NCBI RefSeq assembly: GCF_904424705.1
Contig: NZ_CAJGBF010000021.1
Location: forward strand, 1 to 61,770
Direction: 5' to 3'
Source of the DNA: Rossellomorea arthrocnemi
GTDB lineage: Bacteria > Bacillota > Bacilli > Bacillales > Bacillaceae_B
DNA length: 61,770 nt
How positions within the stretch are numbered: position 1 is the first letter of the stretch; each line of letters opens with the position of its first letter. The translations under genes and the position numbers were made by a program. The notes under the pieces were generated by a model. It made no database searches and was not told the origin of the DNA. It was given only the letters and a program-made list of their open reading frames with translations. Below, piece after piece: positions 19,574 to 31,101 of this stretch.

Positions 19574-20275
19574 ATGGCTAAAAAAGGTAAAAAGTTTCTT
19601 GAAGCTCAAAAGCTTGTAGATCGTACTACAGCTTACTCAGTGGAAGAAGCAATCGAACTAGTTAAGAAAACAAACTTCGCTAAGTTTGACGCAACGATTG
19701 AAGTAGCGTTCCGCTTAGGTGTAGATACACGTAAAAACGACCAGCAAATCCGTGGAGCAGTTGTACTTCCTCATGGAACTGGTAAAACTCAAAAGGTTCT
19801 TGTATTCGCTAAAGGCGATAAAGCTAAAGAAGCAGAAGCTGCCGGCGCTGATTTCGTAGGTGATGCAGAACTTATCAACAAGATCAACCAAGGTTGGTTC
19901 GAGTTCGACGTAATCGTTGCAACTCCAGACATGATGGGTGAAGTTGGTAAGCTTGGTCGTGTATTAGGACCTAAAGGTTTAATGCCAAACCCTAAAACTG
20001 GTACAGTTACATTTGACGTAACGAAAGCTGTTAATGAAATCAAAGCAGGTAAAGTTGAATACCGTGCTGACAAATCAGGTAACGTTCATGTTCCTGTTGG
20101 AAAGATTTCATTCGATAACGAAAAGCTTGTTGAAAACTTTGCTACAATGTATGAAACAATGCTTAAAGTTAAACCTGCTGCTGCAAAAGGAACTTACATG
20201 AAAAACGTTTCTGTAACTTCTACAATGGGACCTGGCGTTAAAGTCGATCCTTCAACTTTCGCAGTTAAGGCATAA
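19574..20275 (+). CDS. rplA: 50S ribosomal protein L1
   Basis: A 233-residue protein beginning [15 protein letters not shown]. The family signature [28 protein letters not shown] is intact. L1 forms the mobile L1 stalk that moves deacylated tRNA through the E site and can repress its own mRNA. AGGAGG lies 9 bases ahead of the ATG. The longer in-frame extension from 19478 is rejected because it runs through the hairpin and L1-like motif. Confidence 0.97.
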   Translation: MAKKGKKFLEAQKLVDRTTAYSVEEAIELVKKTNFAKFDATIEVAFRLGVDTRKNDQQIRGAVVLPHGTGKTQKVLVFAKGDKAKEAEAAGADFVGDAELINKINQGWFEFDVIVATPDMMGEVGKLGRVLGPKGLMPNPKTGTVTFDVTKAVNEIKAGKVEYRADKSGNVHVPVGKISFDNEKLVENFATMYETMLKVKPAAAKGTYMKNVSVTSTMGPGVKVDPSTFAVKA

Positions 20276-20282
20276 TTTGGTA

Positions 20283-20311
20283 TTGACTTACCATGAACTA
20301 GTGATTATAAT
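20283..20311 (+). promoter_or_regulatory. Sigma-A promoter of rplJ-rplL
   Basis: TTGACT (20283-20288), 17 bp, TATAAT (20306-20311). It lies right after rplA and ahead of the L10 leader. Confidence 0.85.
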
Positions 20312-20343
20312 TAGTTCTGTTGTTAAAAAACGAATACATTTGT

Positions 20344-20466
20344 ACCGTAGACAGTAGGGGCTCATTACGAGCTTAATATCCTGCCGAGGTAATTGCGATA
20401 AAATAACCGCTTATAGCGTGTTTGCAATGCCCTTATGTCTACCTTGACATAAGGGCATTTTTTATT
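20344..20466 (+). promoter_or_regulatory. L10 leader with intrinsic terminator
   Basis: The leader contains the typical CCGTAGACAGTAGGGGCTC segment, paired GCTC/GAGC arms, CCTGCCGAGGTAATTGCGATA and, at the end, a perfect 14-bp terminator (AATGCCCTTATGTC 20426-20439 with its complement 20446-20459) followed by T residues. It matches the Firmicute L10_leader architecture, in which the L10(L12)4 complex binds the RNA to control rplJ-rplL. Confidence 0.88.
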
Positions 20467-20513
20467 GGATGACGGTATAAATGTTCATCAGTCAATCTAC
20501 AGGAGGTGTAATG

Positions 20514-21014
20514 ATGAGCAGCATTCTAGATCAAAAGAAACACATCGTTGGAGAAATCTCTGACAAGCTAAAAAACAGTGTATCTACAATCGTTGTAGAT
20601 TACCGTGGCCTAGACGTTTCCGAAGTAACTGAGCTTCGTAAACAACTTCGTGAAGCTGGCATCGAGTTCAAAGTGTACAAAAACACTATGGTACGTCGTG
20701 CGGCAGAAGAAGCTGGTCTTGAAGGGTTAAACGAATTCTTAACTGGTCCTAACGCAATCGCGTTCAGTACAGAAGAAGTAGTTGCACCTGCAAAGATCCT
20801 TAACAGCTTCGCTAAAGAACACGAAGCGCTTGAAATCAAAACGGGTGTCATCGAAGGAACAATCACTTCAGTTGAGGATGTTAAAGCAATTGCTGAACTT
20901 CCAAACCGCGAAGGACTTCTTTCTATGCTACTCAGCGTGCTTCAAGCACCAATGCGCAACTTTGCGTTGGCAACAAAAGCCGTTGCAGATCAAAAAGAAG
21001 AGCAAGGCGCGTAA
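20514..21014 (+). CDS. rplJ: 50S ribosomal protein L10
   Basis: A 166-residue protein, identical in length to B. subtilis L10. The conserved [23 protein letters not shown] and [11 protein letters not shown] segments bind 23S rRNA, and the C-terminal helix ([24 protein letters not shown]) carries L7/L12 dimers. ATG 20514 is preferred over ATG 20511 because of spacing to AGGAGGTG (20501-20508). It is controlled by the leader upstream. Confidence 0.97.
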   Translation: MSSILDQKKHIVGEISDKLKNSVSTIVVDYRGLDVSEVTELRKQLREAGIEFKVYKNTMVRRAAEEAGLEGLNEFLTGPNAIAFSTEEVVAPAKILNSFAKEHEALEIKTGVIEGTITSVEDVKAIAELPNREGLLSMLLSVLQAPMRNFALATKAVADQKEEQGA

Positions 21015-21071
21015 GCTAAAGCAAGTCGTTTAAATAAAAAATAAGCAAACATCACAAGGAGGAAATTTAAA

Positions 21072-21431
21072 ATGAGTAAAGAGCAAATCATTGACGCGAT
21101 TAAAGAAATGTCAGTTCTTGAATTAAATGATCTAGTTAAAGCAATCGAAGAAGAATTCGGAGTAACTGCTGCTGCACCTGTAGCTGTAGCTGCTGGTGGC
21201 GGAGACGCTGCTGCAGAAAAAACTGAATTCGACGTAATCCTTGAGAGCGCTGGAGCTCAAAAAATCAAGGTTATCAAAGTTGTTCGTGAAATCACAGGTC
21301 TTGGCCTTAAAGAAGCGAAAGAAATGGTTGATAACACTCCTAAAGCTCTTAAAGAAGGTATTTCTAAAGAGGAAGCTGAAGAACTTAAAGCTAAACTTGA
21401 AGAAGTTGGAGCTGGCGTAGAAGTTAAGTAA
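21072..21431 (+). CDS. rplL: 50S ribosomal protein L7/L12
   Basis: A 119-residue protein with an N-terminal dimerisation helix bundle, an Ala/Gly-rich flexible hinge ([18 protein letters not shown], about residues 36-53) and the C-terminal factor-binding domain ([23 protein letters not shown]). It recruits and stimulates translational GTPases such as EF-G and EF-Tu, also encoded in this window. AAGGAGG precedes the start and a terminator follows. Confidence 0.97.
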   Translation: MSKEQIIDAIKEMSVLELNDLVKAIEEEFGVTAAAPVAVAAGGGDAAAEKTEFDVILESAGAQKIKVIKVVREITGLGLKEAKEMVDNTPKALKEGISKEEAEELKAKLEEVGAGVEVK

Positions 21432-21445
21432 TGATTGTATAGATG

Positions 21446-21476
21446 AAAAGCTCGCTATTGTTGGCGGGCTTTTTTC
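21446..21476 (+). terminator. Terminator after rplL
   Basis: AAGCTCGC and GCGGGCTT form an 8-bp stem (with G-U) and are followed by six T. Confidence 0.85.
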
Positions 21477-21554
21477 TTGTCTGGCTTCTACCTTCATTTT
21501 CTTTTGGGAAAGATGGTTAACAGACAGAAGGTACAAATGGATGGAGATGATATA

Positions 21555-22163
21555 ATGACCAATCACTATTATTCCCATAACCCGGATGTAGAAAGTAACC
21601 CCCAAACCATAACCTTTGAATTAAGAGGGCATACGTTCCGTTTCAAAACGGACCAGGGTGTCTTTTCGAAAAAAGAAGTGGATTTTGGATCAAGAGCGTT
21701 AATCGAAGCGTTTGAAATTCCTGCTGTTAAGGGTGCGTTATTGGATGTCGGCTGTGGATATGGCCCGATCGGGTTGTCCCTGGCAAAAGACCTTGTGGAT
21801 CGAAAGGTTCATATGATTGATGTAAATGAGAGAGCATTGTCTTTGGCGGAAGAAAACGCTAAAGAGAATAAAGTTCAGAATGTGAGCATCTATCAAAGTG
21901 ACCGATATGCGAGTGTCTTCGAAAAGGAGTTTGCTGCCATTTTAACGAATCCACCAATACGGGCAGGGAAAGAAACCGTTCATTCCATTCTTGAAAATAG
22001 TTACGACCATCTGACGGAACTGGGTGAATTGTGGGTCGTTATCCAAAAGAAACAAGGTGCTCCATCTGCCATGGATAAAATGGAAAAACTGTTTTCAAAT
22101 GTAGAGATTGTCACAAGGAAAAAGGGATACTACATCTTGAAATCGGTAAAAGAAATCCGTTGA
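21555..22163 (+). CDS. Class I SAM-dependent rRNA methyltransferase, RsmC-like (YbxB)
   Basis: A 202-residue protein with a Rossmann methyltransferase core: the SAM motif LLDVGCGYGPIGLSLA (about residues 61-76), an acidic end of beta-2 (MIDVNERAL) and the catalytic TNPPIRAGK, the NPP motif of RsmC/RsmD-type N-methyltransferases. It corresponds to the second half of E. coli RsmC (16S m2G1207); the target here is not shown by the sequence. ATG 21555 matches relatives (MTNHYYS) with a weak GGAGATGAT ribosome-binding site. It sits between rplL and rpoB as in B. subtilis. Confidence 0.88.
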   Translation: MTNHYYSHNPDVESNPQTITFELRGHTFRFKTDQGVFSKKEVDFGSRALIEAFEIPAVKGALLDVGCGYGPIGLSLAKDLVDRKVHMIDVNERALSLAEENAKENKVQNVSIYQSDRYASVFEKEFAAILTNPPIRAGKETVHSILENSYDHLTELGELWVVIQKKQGAPSAMDKMEKLFSNVEIVTRKKGYYILKSVKEIR

Positions 22164-22239
22164 CGTAGCTTTACTGCTATGATAACATTATAAAATGCAA
22201 AAATATTATTTTCCGGTATTATGTCCATATGTATATATA

Positions 22240-22320
22240 TTGGATGAATTGGAAAAGATTATAAAATAATAGTTCGTCATTTGAAAATGAGGTTTTATCA
22301 TTAAAACCCTTTTTCTTTTT
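22240..22320 (+). promoter_or_regulatory. rpoB leader: weak promoter and terminator-like hairpin
   Basis: TTGGAT (22240-22245), 16 bp, TAAAAT (22262-22267) is a possible promoter. Downstream, GGTTTTA (22291-22297) and TAAAACC (22302-22308) form a 7-bp hairpin followed by CTTTTTCTTTTTG, an attenuator-like terminator inside the rpoB leader. The 230-base gap holds no gene. Confidence 0.4.
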
Positions 22321-22395
22321 GTCTTGTGTAGAGTAGTATTCCTACTTTAAGGCATATAGACACAACCAAAACGCTTGATTTGAGGGGTGAATCAG

Positions 22396-25300
22396 TTGAC
22401 AGGTCAACTAGTTCAGTATGGACGACACCGCCAACGCAGAAGTTTTGCGCGTATCAGTGAAGTTTTAGAATTACCGAATTTAATCGAAATTCAAACTTCC
22501 TCGTATCAATGGTTTCTTGATGAGGGGTTAAGAGAAATGTTCCGTGACATTTCTCCGATTGAGGACTTCACTGGTAATCTCTCTTTGGAATTTATTGATT
22601 ATAGTCTGGGAGAGCCAAAGTACTCGGTGGAAGAATCAAAGGAAAGAGATGTTACTTACTCTGCACCGCTTAGAGTGAAAGTCCGTCTTGTGAACAAAGA
22701 AACAGGAGAAGTAAAAGATCAAGACGTATTTATGGGTGATTTCCCGTTAATGACGGACACAGGTACTTTTGTCATTAATGGTGCTGAGCGTGTTATCGTA
22801 TCTCAGCTAGTACGTTCACCTAGTGTTTACTTTAGCGGAAAAGTAGATAAGAACGGAAAGAAAGGGTTTACTGCTACCGTTATACCAAACCGCGGAGCTT
22901 GGCTTGAGTATGAAACAGATGCAAAAGATGTTGTATATGTGCGAATTGATCGAACTCGCAAACTACCGGTAACGGTTCTTTTACGTGCCCTTGGGTTTGG
23001 CTCTGATCAAGAAATCATCGATCTGATCGGTGATAATGAGTACATTCGTAACACGCTCGAGAAAGACAACACGGAAGGTATCGACAAGGCATTGCTCGAG
23101 ATTTATGAGCGTCTGCGTCCAGGAGAGCCTCCTACAGTAGAAAATGCTAAAAGTTTACTCGTTTCTCGTTTCTTTGATCCAAAGCGTTATGACTTAGCAA
23201 ACGTTGGACGTTACAAAATGAACAAAAAGCTTCACATTAAGAACCGTTTATTCGGTCAAACTCTAGCAGAAACTCTAGCAGATCCGGAAACGGGTGAGAT
23301 TTTGGCAGAGAAGGGTACGGTTCTTGATCGTCGCGCTCTGGATAAGGTTATTCCTTATCTAGAAAATGGTATCGGGTTTAAAAATTACCAACAGTCTGGT
23401 GGCGTGTTAGAAGAAGACGTCGTTCTTCAATCTATCAAAATCTATTCTCCTAACGAAGAGGGAGAGTTTGAAATCAACGTAATCAGCAATGCGTATGTTG
23501 AAGAAGAGGTTAAGTATATTACACCCGCAGATATCATTTCTTCTATTTCTTACTTCTTTAACTTATTGCATGGAGTAGGACTTACGGATGATATTGACCA
23601 TTTAGGTAACCGTCGTTTACGTTCGGTTGGTGAATTGCTTCAAAACCAATTCCGTATTGGTTTATCTCGTATGGAGCGTGTAGTTCGTGAAAGAATGTCC
23701 ATCCAGGACACTAACACCATCACGCCTCAACAACTGATTAACATACGTCCGGTTATCGCATCAATTAAAGAGTTCTTTGGAAGCTCTCAATTATCTCAAT
23801 TCATGGATCAAACGAATCCTCTTGCAGAATTAACGCACAAACGTCGTCTTTCTGCTTTAGGACCTGGTGGATTAACACGTGAACGTGCTGGATTCGAAGT
23901 GCGTGACGTCCATTATTCCCACTACGGTCGTATGTGTCCGATTGAAACACCTGAGGGTCCTAACATCGGACTGATCAACTCACTTTCCTCCTTTGCGAAA
24001 GTGAATAAATTCGGCTTTATCGAAACACCGTATCGTCGCGTCGATCCTGATACAGGGAAAGTAACCAATCGTATCGATTATCTGACAGCAGACGAAGAAG
24101 ATAACTATGTAGTGGCGCAAGCGAACGCACGCCTTGGAGATGACGGCGCATTCCTTGATGAAGAAGTCATCGCTCGTTTCCGTGGTGAAAACACGGTCAT
24201 CAAGCGCGAACGTCTTGACTACATGGATGTATCTCCTAAACAAGTAGTTTCAGCTGCGACAGCATGTATTCCATTCTTAGAGAACGATGACTCCAACCGT
24301 GCTCTTATGGGAGCCAACATGCAACGTCAAGCAGTACCTTTAATGAATCCTGAATCACCGATCGTCGGAACGGGTATGGAACACGTATCTGCGAAAGACT
24401 CTGGTGCAGCCGTGATTTGTAAATACGAAGGTATCGTGGAAAAGGTTGAAGCGAAACAAGTTTGGGTGCGTCGTGTGAAAGAAATTGATGGTCAAGAAGT
24501 AAAAGGTGACCTCGATAAGTATCGTATGCAGAAATTCATCCGTTCTAACCAAGGGACATGTTACAACCAGCGTCCGATCGTAAGTGAAGGCGACCGTGTG
24601 GTAAAAGGAGAAATCCTTGCTGATGGTCCTTCCATGGAGAAAGGTGAACTCGCCTTGGGACGTAACGTTATGGTTGGATTCATGACGTGGGACGGTTACA
24701 ACTATGAAGATGCGATCATCATGAGTGAACGTCTTGTGAAAGACGATGTATATACTTCTATTCATATTGAAGAATATGAGTCCGAATCTCGTGATACGAA
24801 ATTAGGGCCAGAAGAAATCACTCGTGATATTCCTAACGTCGGTGAGGATGCCCTACGCAATCTTGATGAGCGCGGAATCATCCGAATCGGTGCTGAAGTG
24901 AAAGATGGCGACCTACTTGTTGGTAAAGTAACGCCAAAAGGTGTAACAGAGTTGACTGCTGAAGAACGCTTATTACATGCAATCTTCGGTGAGAAAGCTC
25001 GTGAAGTTCGAGATACATCTCTTCGTGTACCACATGGTGGTGGGGGAATTATCCTTGATGTTAAAGTCTTCAACCGTGAAGATGGCGACGAATTACCACC
25101 AGGTGTGAATCAGCTTGTACGTGTATACATCGTTCAGAAACGTAAAATTTCTGAAGGGGACAAAATGGCTGGTCGACATGGTAACAAAGGTGTTATCTCA
25201 AAAATCCTTCCTGAAGAAGACATGCCGTTCTTACCAGACGGCACACCGATCGATATCATGTTGAACCCATTAGGGGTACCATCTCGTATGAATATCGGAC

Positions 25301-25953
25301 AGGTGTTGGAGCTTCATTTGGGTATGGCAGCCAGATACCTTGGAATTCATGTTGCTTCACCAGTATTTGATGGAGCACGTGAGGAAGATGTATGGGCAAC
25401 CATTGAAGAAGCAGGTATGGCGCGCGATGCCAAAACCGTTCTTTACGATGGTAGAAGTGGTGAACCGTTTGATAATCGTGTATCAGTTGGAATCATGTAT
25501 ATGATCAAACTTGCTCACATGGTTGATGATAAGCTTCACGCACGTTCAACCGGTCCTTATTCACTTGTTACGCAGCAGCCACTGGGTGGTAAAGCGCAAT
25601 TCGGTGGACAGCGTTTCGGTGAGATGGAGGTATGGGCACTTGAAGCATACGGTGCTGCTTATACTCTGCAAGAAATTCTAACAGTTAAGTCTGATGATGT
25701 TGTGGGTCGTGTGAAAACATACGAAGCCATTGTCAAAGGTGAAAACGTTCCTGAACCTGGAGTTCCGGAATCATTTAAAGTTCTGATCAAAGAGCTTCAA
25801 AGTTTAGGTATGGATGTTAAGATCCTCTCTAGCACCGAAGAAGAAATTGAAATGCGCGACTTAGAGGATGAAGAAGAAGTTCAACAAGCAGACACGCTAA
25901 ATATCTCTGAATCTAATGCACAAGAATCCGAGACAGTAGGGTCTAAAGAATAA
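22396..25953 (+). CDS. rpoB: DNA-directed RNA polymerase subunit beta
   Basis: A 1185-residue beta subunit. Recognisable parts are the N-terminal lobe, the rifampicin-binding cluster [22 protein letters not shown] with wild-type susceptible residues, the fork and link regions ([17 protein letters not shown]), [13 protein letters not shown] in the active centre, and the C-terminal clamp segment [25 protein letters not shown] 22396 is the start, giving [22 protein letters not shown], with GAGGGGTGA ahead. The acidic C-terminal tail is typical of Bacillus. rpoC follows after 51 bases. Confidence 0.98.
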   Translation: MTGQLVQYGRHRQRRSFARISEVLELPNLIEIQTSSYQWFLDEGLREMFRDISPIEDFTGNLSLEFIDYSLGEPKYSVEESKERDVTYSAPLRVKVRLVNKETGEVKDQDVFMGDFPLMTDTGTFVINGAERVIVSQLVRSPSVYFSGKVDKNGKKGFTATVIPNRGAWLEYETDAKDVVYVRIDRTRKLPVTVLLRALGFGSDQEIIDLIGDNEYIRNTLEKDNTEGIDKALLEIYERLRPGEPPTVENAKSLLVSRFFDPKRYDLANVGRYKMNKKLHIKNRLFGQTLAETLADPETGEILAEKGTVLDRRALDKVIPYLENGIGFKNYQQSGGVLEEDVVLQSIKIYSPNEEGEFEINVISNAYVEEEVKYITPADIISSISYFFNLLHGVGLTDDIDHLGNRRLRSVGELLQNQFRIGLSRMERVVRERMSIQDTNTITPQQLINIRPVIASIKEFFGSSQLSQFMDQTNPLAELTHKRRLSALGPGGLTRERAGFEVRDVHYSHYGRMCPIETPEGPNIGLINSLSSFAKVNKFGFIETPYRRVDPDTGKVTNRIDYLTADEEDNYVVAQANARLGDDGAFLDEEVIARFRGENTVIKRERLDYMDVSPKQVVSAATACIPFLENDDSNRALMGANMQRQAVPLMNPESPIVGTGMEHVSAKDSGAAVICKYEGIVEKVEAKQVWVRRVKEIDGQEVKGDLDKYRMQKFIRSNQGTCYNQRPIVSEGDRVVKGEILADGPSMEKGELALGRNVMVGFMTWDGYNYEDAIIMSERLVKDDVYTSIHIEEYESESRDTKLGPEEITRDIPNVGEDALRNLDERGIIRIGAEVKDGDLLVGKVTPKGVTELTAEERLLHAIFGEKAREVRDTSLRVPHGGGGIILDVKVFNREDGDELPPGVNQLVRVYIVQKRKISEGDKMAGRHGNKGVISKILPEEDMPFLPDGTPIDIMLNPLGVPSRMNIGQVLELHLGMAARYLGIHVASPVFDGAREEDVWATIEEAGMARDAKTVLYDGRSGEPFDNRVSVGIMYMIKLAHMVDDKLHARSTGPYSLVTQQPLGGKAQFGGQRFGEMEVWALEAYGAAYTLQEILTVKSDDVVGRVKTYEAIVKGENVPEPGVPESFKVLIKELQSLGMDVKILSSTEEEIEMRDLEDEEEVQQADTLNISESNAQESETVGSKE

Positions 25954-26004
25954 ATTTAGAGCAATTAGGGTTAGAGCCTGTAGATTAAAAGGGAGGTAGG
26001 CCCC

Positions 26005-29000
26005 TTGCTAGATGTAAATAATTTTGAGTATATGAAAATTGGTTTAGCATCCCCCGATAAGATCCGTTCGTGGTCTTTCGGGGAAGTTAAAAAACCCGAA
26101 ACAATTAACTATCGTACGTTAAAACCAGAAAAAGATGGTTTGTTCTGTGAACGTATCTTCGGTCCTACGAAGGACTGGGAATGTCATTGTGGTAAATACA
26201 AGCGTGTCCGTTATAAGGGCGTCGTTTGTGACCGCTGTGGTGTCGAAGTAACAAAGGCTAAAGTTCGTCGTGAACGTATGGGACACATCGAACTTGCTGC
26301 CCCTGTATCTCACATCTGGTACTTCAAAGGAATCCCAAGCCGTATGGGTCTTGTTTTAGACATGTCCCCACGTGCTTTGGAAGAAGTGATCTATTTCGCT
26401 TCTTATGTTGTAACAGAACCAGGTGATACGGCTCTTGAGAGAAAACAACTTCTTTCTGAAAAAGAGTACCGTGCATACCGTGAGAAATACGGAGTGAAAT
26501 TCCAAGCTGCAATGGGAGCAGAAGCGATTAAAAAGCTTCTGCAGGACATCGACCTGGACAAAGAAGCTGATTTCTTAAAAGAAGAACTCAAAACAGCTCA
26601 AGGTCAGCGCCGTACCCGTGCAATCAAGCGGTTGGAAGTAGTGGAATCTTTCAGAAACTCAGGAAATGATCCGGACTGGATGATTCTTGATGTACTTCCT
26701 GTCATTCCTCCAGAGCTTCGCCCGATGGTTCAACTTGACGGTGGACGCTTTGCGACTTCTGACTTAAATGATTTATATCGTCGTGTTATTAACCGTAATA
26801 ACCGTCTTAAGCGTTTATTGGATCTTGGTGCTCCAAGCATCATCGTTCAAAACGAGAAGCGTATGCTTCAAGAAGCGGTTGATGCTTTAATTGATAATGG
26901 TCGTCGCGGCCGTCCAGTTACTGGACCGGGTAACCGTCCGTTAAAATCCCTTTCACATATGCTTAAAGGGAAGCAGGGTCGTTTCCGTCAGAACCTTCTC
27001 GGTAAACGTGTTGACTATTCCGGGCGTTCTGTGATCGTTGTTGGACCTAACCTTAAGATGTACCAATGTGGTCTTCCTAAAGAAATGGCTCTTGAGTTAT
27101 TCAAGCCATTTGTGATGAAAGAGCTCGTTGAAAAAGGATTGGCTCACAATATTAAGAGTGCTAAGCGCAAGATTGAACGCGTTCAGCCGGAAGTATGGGA
27201 TGTATTAGAAGGGGTCATTAAAGAACATCCAGTTCTTTTAAACCGTGCCCCTACACTTCACAGACTTGGTATTCAAGCATTTGAACCAACTCTTGTCGAA
27301 GGTAGAGCGATCCGTCTTCACCCACTTGTGTGTACAGCATACAATGCGGATTTTGATGGTGACCAAATGGCGGTTCACGTACCGTTGTCTTCTGAAGCAC
27401 AAGCTGAAGCTCGCATGCTGATGCTTGCTGCCCAAAACATCTTAAATCCGAAAGACGGTAAACCGGTTGTTACTCCGTCTCAGGATATGGTATTAGGTAA
27501 CTATTACCTGACACTTGAACGTGAAAATGCGGTTGGTGAAGGAATGATCTTCAATGATGCAAGTGAAGTCATCCTTGCATATCAAAACGGTTATGTACAC
27601 TTGCATACCCGTATTGCGATCCATGCAAGCACCATCAACAACAAAACGTTCACTGAGAAGCAAAATAAACAGTTATTATTAACAACGGTAGGTAAAGTAA
27701 TCTTTAACGAGATTTTACCAGATACATTCCCGTTCATTAACGAACCGACAAGAACGAACTTGGAAGTTGCGACTCCTGAGAACTACTTTGTTGATCCGTC
27801 AACGAACGTGAAAGAAGTATTCCAAAGCCGTGAGTTAATTAACCCATTCAAAAAAGGTTTCTTAGGGAATATCATTGCGGAAGTATTCAAGAAGTTCGCC
27901 ATCACCGAAACCTCTCGTATGCTTGATAAGATGAAGGACCTTGGATTTAAATACTCAACTAAAGCCGGTATTACTGTAGGTATCGCGGATATCGTTGTAC
28001 TAGCGGAAAAAGAAGAGATCCTTATTGAAGCGCAAAGTAAAGTGGACAACGTATTAAAACAATTTAAGCGTGGTCTTATTACAGAAGATGAAAGATACGA
28101 TCGTGTTATCTCCATCTGGAGTGCTGCGAAAGATACGATTCAAGGTAAGTTAATGGCGACACTGGATAAACGCAATCCTATCTTCATGATGAGTGACTCG
28201 GGTGCCCGTGGTAATGCATCCAACTTTACTCAGCTTGCTGGTATGCGTGGACTGATGGCCAACCCGGCTGGTCGTATCATTGAGTTACCGATCAAATCAA
28301 GTTTCCGTGAAGGTCTAACGGTTCTTGAGTACTTCATCTCAACACATGGTGCCCGTAAAGGTCTTGCCGATACAGCACTGAAAACAGCTGACTCAGGTTA
28401 CCTGACACGTCGACTTGTAGACGTTGCACAAGATGTTATTGTTCGTGAAGAAGACTGTGGAACGGATAGAGGCCTGCTTGTAGGCTCCATTAAAGAGGGT
28501 ACGGAAATCATCGAACCTCTTGAAGAACGTTTACTCGGTCGTTACTCACGAAAAACTTTACGTCATCCTGAGACAGATGAAATCATCATCACAGAGAATC
28601 AGCTGATCACAGAAGACTTGGCTAAAACGATTATTGATGCTGGTGTCGAGCATGTTTCGATCCGCTCTGCTTTCACATGTAACACAAGACATGGTGTGTG
28701 TGAAAAATGTTATGGAACGAATCTTGCAACCGGTCAAAAAGTCGAAGTCGGGGAAGCTGTTGGTATCATTGCTGCTCAATCCATTGGGGAACCTGGTACT
28801 CAGTTAACGATGCGTACGTTCCACACCGGTGGGGTTGCAGGAGACGATATCACCCAAGGTTTACCGCGTATCCAAGAGATCTTCGAGGCGCGTAACCCTA
28901 AAGGTCAAGCCGTCATTTCTGAAATCGATGGTGTGATCACATCCATCAGTGAAGGAAAAGATCGTCAGTATGAAATAACCGTTCAAGGTGACGTGGAAAC

Positions 29001-29604
29001 GAGAAGTTACACTGCTCCTTACACAGCACGCCTGAAGTTCGCTGTGAACGATAAAGTAGCACGCGGTCAGGAAATCACTGAAGGTTCGATCGATCCTAAA
29101 GAACTTCTTAAAGTCCGTGATGTGTCTGCCGTTCAAGAATACTTGCTGCGGGAAGTACAAAAGGTTTACCGTATGCAAGGGGTTGAAATTGGCGACAAAC
29201 ACGTTGAAGTTATGGTTCGTCAAATGTTACGTAAAGTTCGAGTCATCGATGCTGGTGAATCTGAAGTACTTCCGGGTACTCTTATGGATATCCATCAATT
29301 CAGAGATGCGAACGAAAAAGCATTATTCGGCGGAAAGCTTCCGGCTACAGGACGTCCTGTACTGCTTGGAATCACCAAAGCTTCACTTGAAACGGATTCC
29401 TTCTTATCTGCAGCATCATTCCAGGAAACAACTCGTGTGTTAACGGACGCTGCAATTAAAGGAAAACGTGATGAGTTACTTGGATTAAAAGAAAATGTTA
29501 TCATCGGTAAGCTGGTTCCAGCAGGAACGGGTATGCAACGTTACCGCAAAGCAGAACCGGTATTAGCAGAAGATACTAGTGAAGAAACAGTAACAGTAGA
29601 GTAA
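26005..29604 (+). CDS. rpoC: DNA-directed RNA polymerase subunit beta'
   Basis: A 1199-residue beta' subunit, the same length as in B. subtilis. The N-terminal zinc finger (CHCGKYKR and CDRCG), the catalytic loop [12 protein letters not shown] carrying the three magnesium-binding Asp, the bridge-helix/trigger-loop region ([38 protein letters not shown]) and the second zinc site ([19 protein letters not shown]) are all intact. It starts at TTG with GGGAGGTAGG ahead. A terminator follows. Confidence 0.98.
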   Translation: MLDVNNFEYMKIGLASPDKIRSWSFGEVKKPETINYRTLKPEKDGLFCERIFGPTKDWECHCGKYKRVRYKGVVCDRCGVEVTKAKVRRERMGHIELAAPVSHIWYFKGIPSRMGLVLDMSPRALEEVIYFASYVVTEPGDTALERKQLLSEKEYRAYREKYGVKFQAAMGAEAIKKLLQDIDLDKEADFLKEELKTAQGQRRTRAIKRLEVVESFRNSGNDPDWMILDVLPVIPPELRPMVQLDGGRFATSDLNDLYRRVINRNNRLKRLLDLGAPSIIVQNEKRMLQEAVDALIDNGRRGRPVTGPGNRPLKSLSHMLKGKQGRFRQNLLGKRVDYSGRSVIVVGPNLKMYQCGLPKEMALELFKPFVMKELVEKGLAHNIKSAKRKIERVQPEVWDVLEGVIKEHPVLLNRAPTLHRLGIQAFEPTLVEGRAIRLHPLVCTAYNADFDGDQMAVHVPLSSEAQAEARMLMLAAQNILNPKDGKPVVTPSQDMVLGNYYLTLERENAVGEGMIFNDASEVILAYQNGYVHLHTRIAIHASTINNKTFTEKQNKQLLLTTVGKVIFNEILPDTFPFINEPTRTNLEVATPENYFVDPSTNVKEVFQSRELINPFKKGFLGNIIAEVFKKFAITETSRMLDKMKDLGFKYSTKAGITVGIADIVVLAEKEEILIEAQSKVDNVLKQFKRGLITEDERYDRVISIWSAAKDTIQGKLMATLDKRNPIFMMSDSGARGNASNFTQLAGMRGLMANPAGRIIELPIKSSFREGLTVLEYFISTHGARKGLADTALKTADSGYLTRRLVDVAQDVIVREEDCGTDRGLLVGSIKEGTEIIEPLEERLLGRYSRKTLRHPETDEIIITENQLITEDLAKTIIDAGVEHVSIRSAFTCNTRHGVCEKCYGTNLATGQKVEVGEAVGIIAAQSIGEPGTQLTMRTFHTGGVAGDDITQGLPRIQEIFEARNPKGQAVISEIDGVITSISEGKDRQYEITVQGDVETRSYTAPYTARLKFAVNDKVARGQEITEGSIDPKELLKVRDVSAVQEYLLREVQKVYRMQGVEIGDKHVEVMVRQMLRKVRVIDAGESEVLPGTLMDIHQFRDANEKALFGGKLPATGRPVLLGITKASLETDSFLSAASFQETTRVLTDAAIKGKRDELLGLKENVIIGKLVPAGTGMQRYRKAEPVLAEDTSEETVTVE

Positions 29605-29611
29605 TCTATTA

Positions 29612-29669
29612 AGGCTAACTCTTAGGCTGGTTTGATTGCTCAAACAACAGGCTTAAGAGTTAGCTTTTA
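29612..29669 (+). terminator. Terminator after rpoC
   Basis: GCTAACTCTTA (29614-29624) and TAAGAGTTAGC (29654-29664) are perfect 11-bp complements with a secondary hairpin (GTTTGA/TCAAAC) inside, followed by TTTTAT. Confidence 0.85.
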
Positions 29670-29688
29670 TAAATCTTTTAAATCTTTG

Positions 29689-29717
29689 TTGACATAGAGA
29701 TTTTAAGATGATAATAT
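29689..29717 (+). promoter_or_regulatory. Sigma-A promoter of rplGB-rpsL-rpsG-fusA
   Basis: TTGACA (29689-29694), 17 bp, TAATAT (29712-29717). It lies between the rpoC terminator and the next gene and resembles the rplM promoter, which has the same GATAATAT at its -10. Confidence 0.7.
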
Positions 29718-29764
29718 ATTCAAGGTTGCTCCTATTAATAACCTGTTACTTTGGAGGATATGAA

Positions 29765-30013
29765 ATGTCTTATGAAAAAGTAGCGCAGGCCAAAGAAATT
29801 ATTGTAGGAACAAAGCAAGCAGTGAAAGCTCTTAAAACAGGTCATGTACTTGAAGTTGTAATTGCGGAGGATGCTGATCCCAAGGTTACAGCGAAAGTAG
29901 TTCAGGCCGCGATTGATCTTAATGTACAGGTTAACAAAGTGGATTCAATGAAGAAGCTTGGTAAATCGTGCGGAATAGATGTTGGAGCAGCAGCTGTTGC
30001 GATTATACAGTAA
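29765..30013 (+). CDS. rplGB: L7Ae-family ribosomal protein (YbxF type)
   Basis: An 82-residue protein of the L7Ae/L30e/S12e/Gadd45 fold. The central [16 protein letters not shown] and the C-terminal [14 protein letters not shown] segments are diagnostic. B. subtilis YbxF binds kink-turn RNA. ATG 29765 matches the 82-residue B. subtilis protein and has GGAGG 8-10 bases upstream. It leads the rpsL-rpsG-fusA-tuf series. Confidence 0.93.
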   Translation: MSYEKVAQAKEIIVGTKQAVKALKTGHVLEVVIAEDADPKVTAKVVQAAIDLNVQVNKVDSMKKLGKSCGIDVGAAAVAIIQ

Positions 30014-30535
<522 letters not shown>

Positions 30536-30579
30536 TAAAACGACTATAAATTCATTTCTCGTTGAAAGGAGGAAATCAC

Positions 30580-31050
30580 ATGCCACGTAAAGGTCCTGTA
30601 GCAAAAAGAGACGTTTTACCTGATCCAATGTACAATTCTAAATTAGTTACTCGTTTAATCAATAAAATCATGATTGACGGTAAAAGAGGTAAAGCTCAAA
30701 AGAAATTATACGCAGCGTTTGATATCATTAGCGAGCGTTCAGGTAAAGATGCAATGGAAGTATTCGATGCAGCTTTAAAAAATATCATGCCGGTATTGGA
30801 AGTTAAAGCTCGTCGTGTAGGTGGTTCAAACTATCAAGTACCTGTAGAGGTGCGTCCAGAGCGTCGTACTACATTAGGTCTTCGTTGGTTAGTAAACTAC
30901 TCTCGTCTTCGCGGTGAGAAGACAATGGAAGAGCGTTTAGCTAACGAAATTCTTGATGCAGCTAACAACACTGGAGCTTCTGTTAAGAAGCGTGAAGATA
31001 CACACAAGATGGCTGAAGCGAACAAAGCGTTTGCTCACTATCGTTGGTAA
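30580..31050 (+). CDS. rpsG: 30S ribosomal protein S7
   Basis: A 156-residue protein beginning [16 protein letters not shown], with the signature [20 protein letters not shown] and the [15 protein letters not shown] segment. S7 nucleates assembly of the 30S head and contacts the E site. AAAGGAGG lies 8-9 bases upstream of the ATG. Confidence 0.98.
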   Translation: MPRKGPVAKRDVLPDPMYNSKLVTRLINKIMIDGKRGKAQKKLYAAFDIISERSGKDAMEVFDAALKNIMPVLEVKARRVGGSNYQVPVEVRPERRTTLGLRWLVNYSRLRGEKTMEERLANEILDAANNTGASVKKREDTHKMAEANKAFAHYRW

Positions 31051-31101
31051 TCTGAACTTTAACAAACAAAACATTCTTATATAAGGAAGGAGAAAGACCG
31101 C

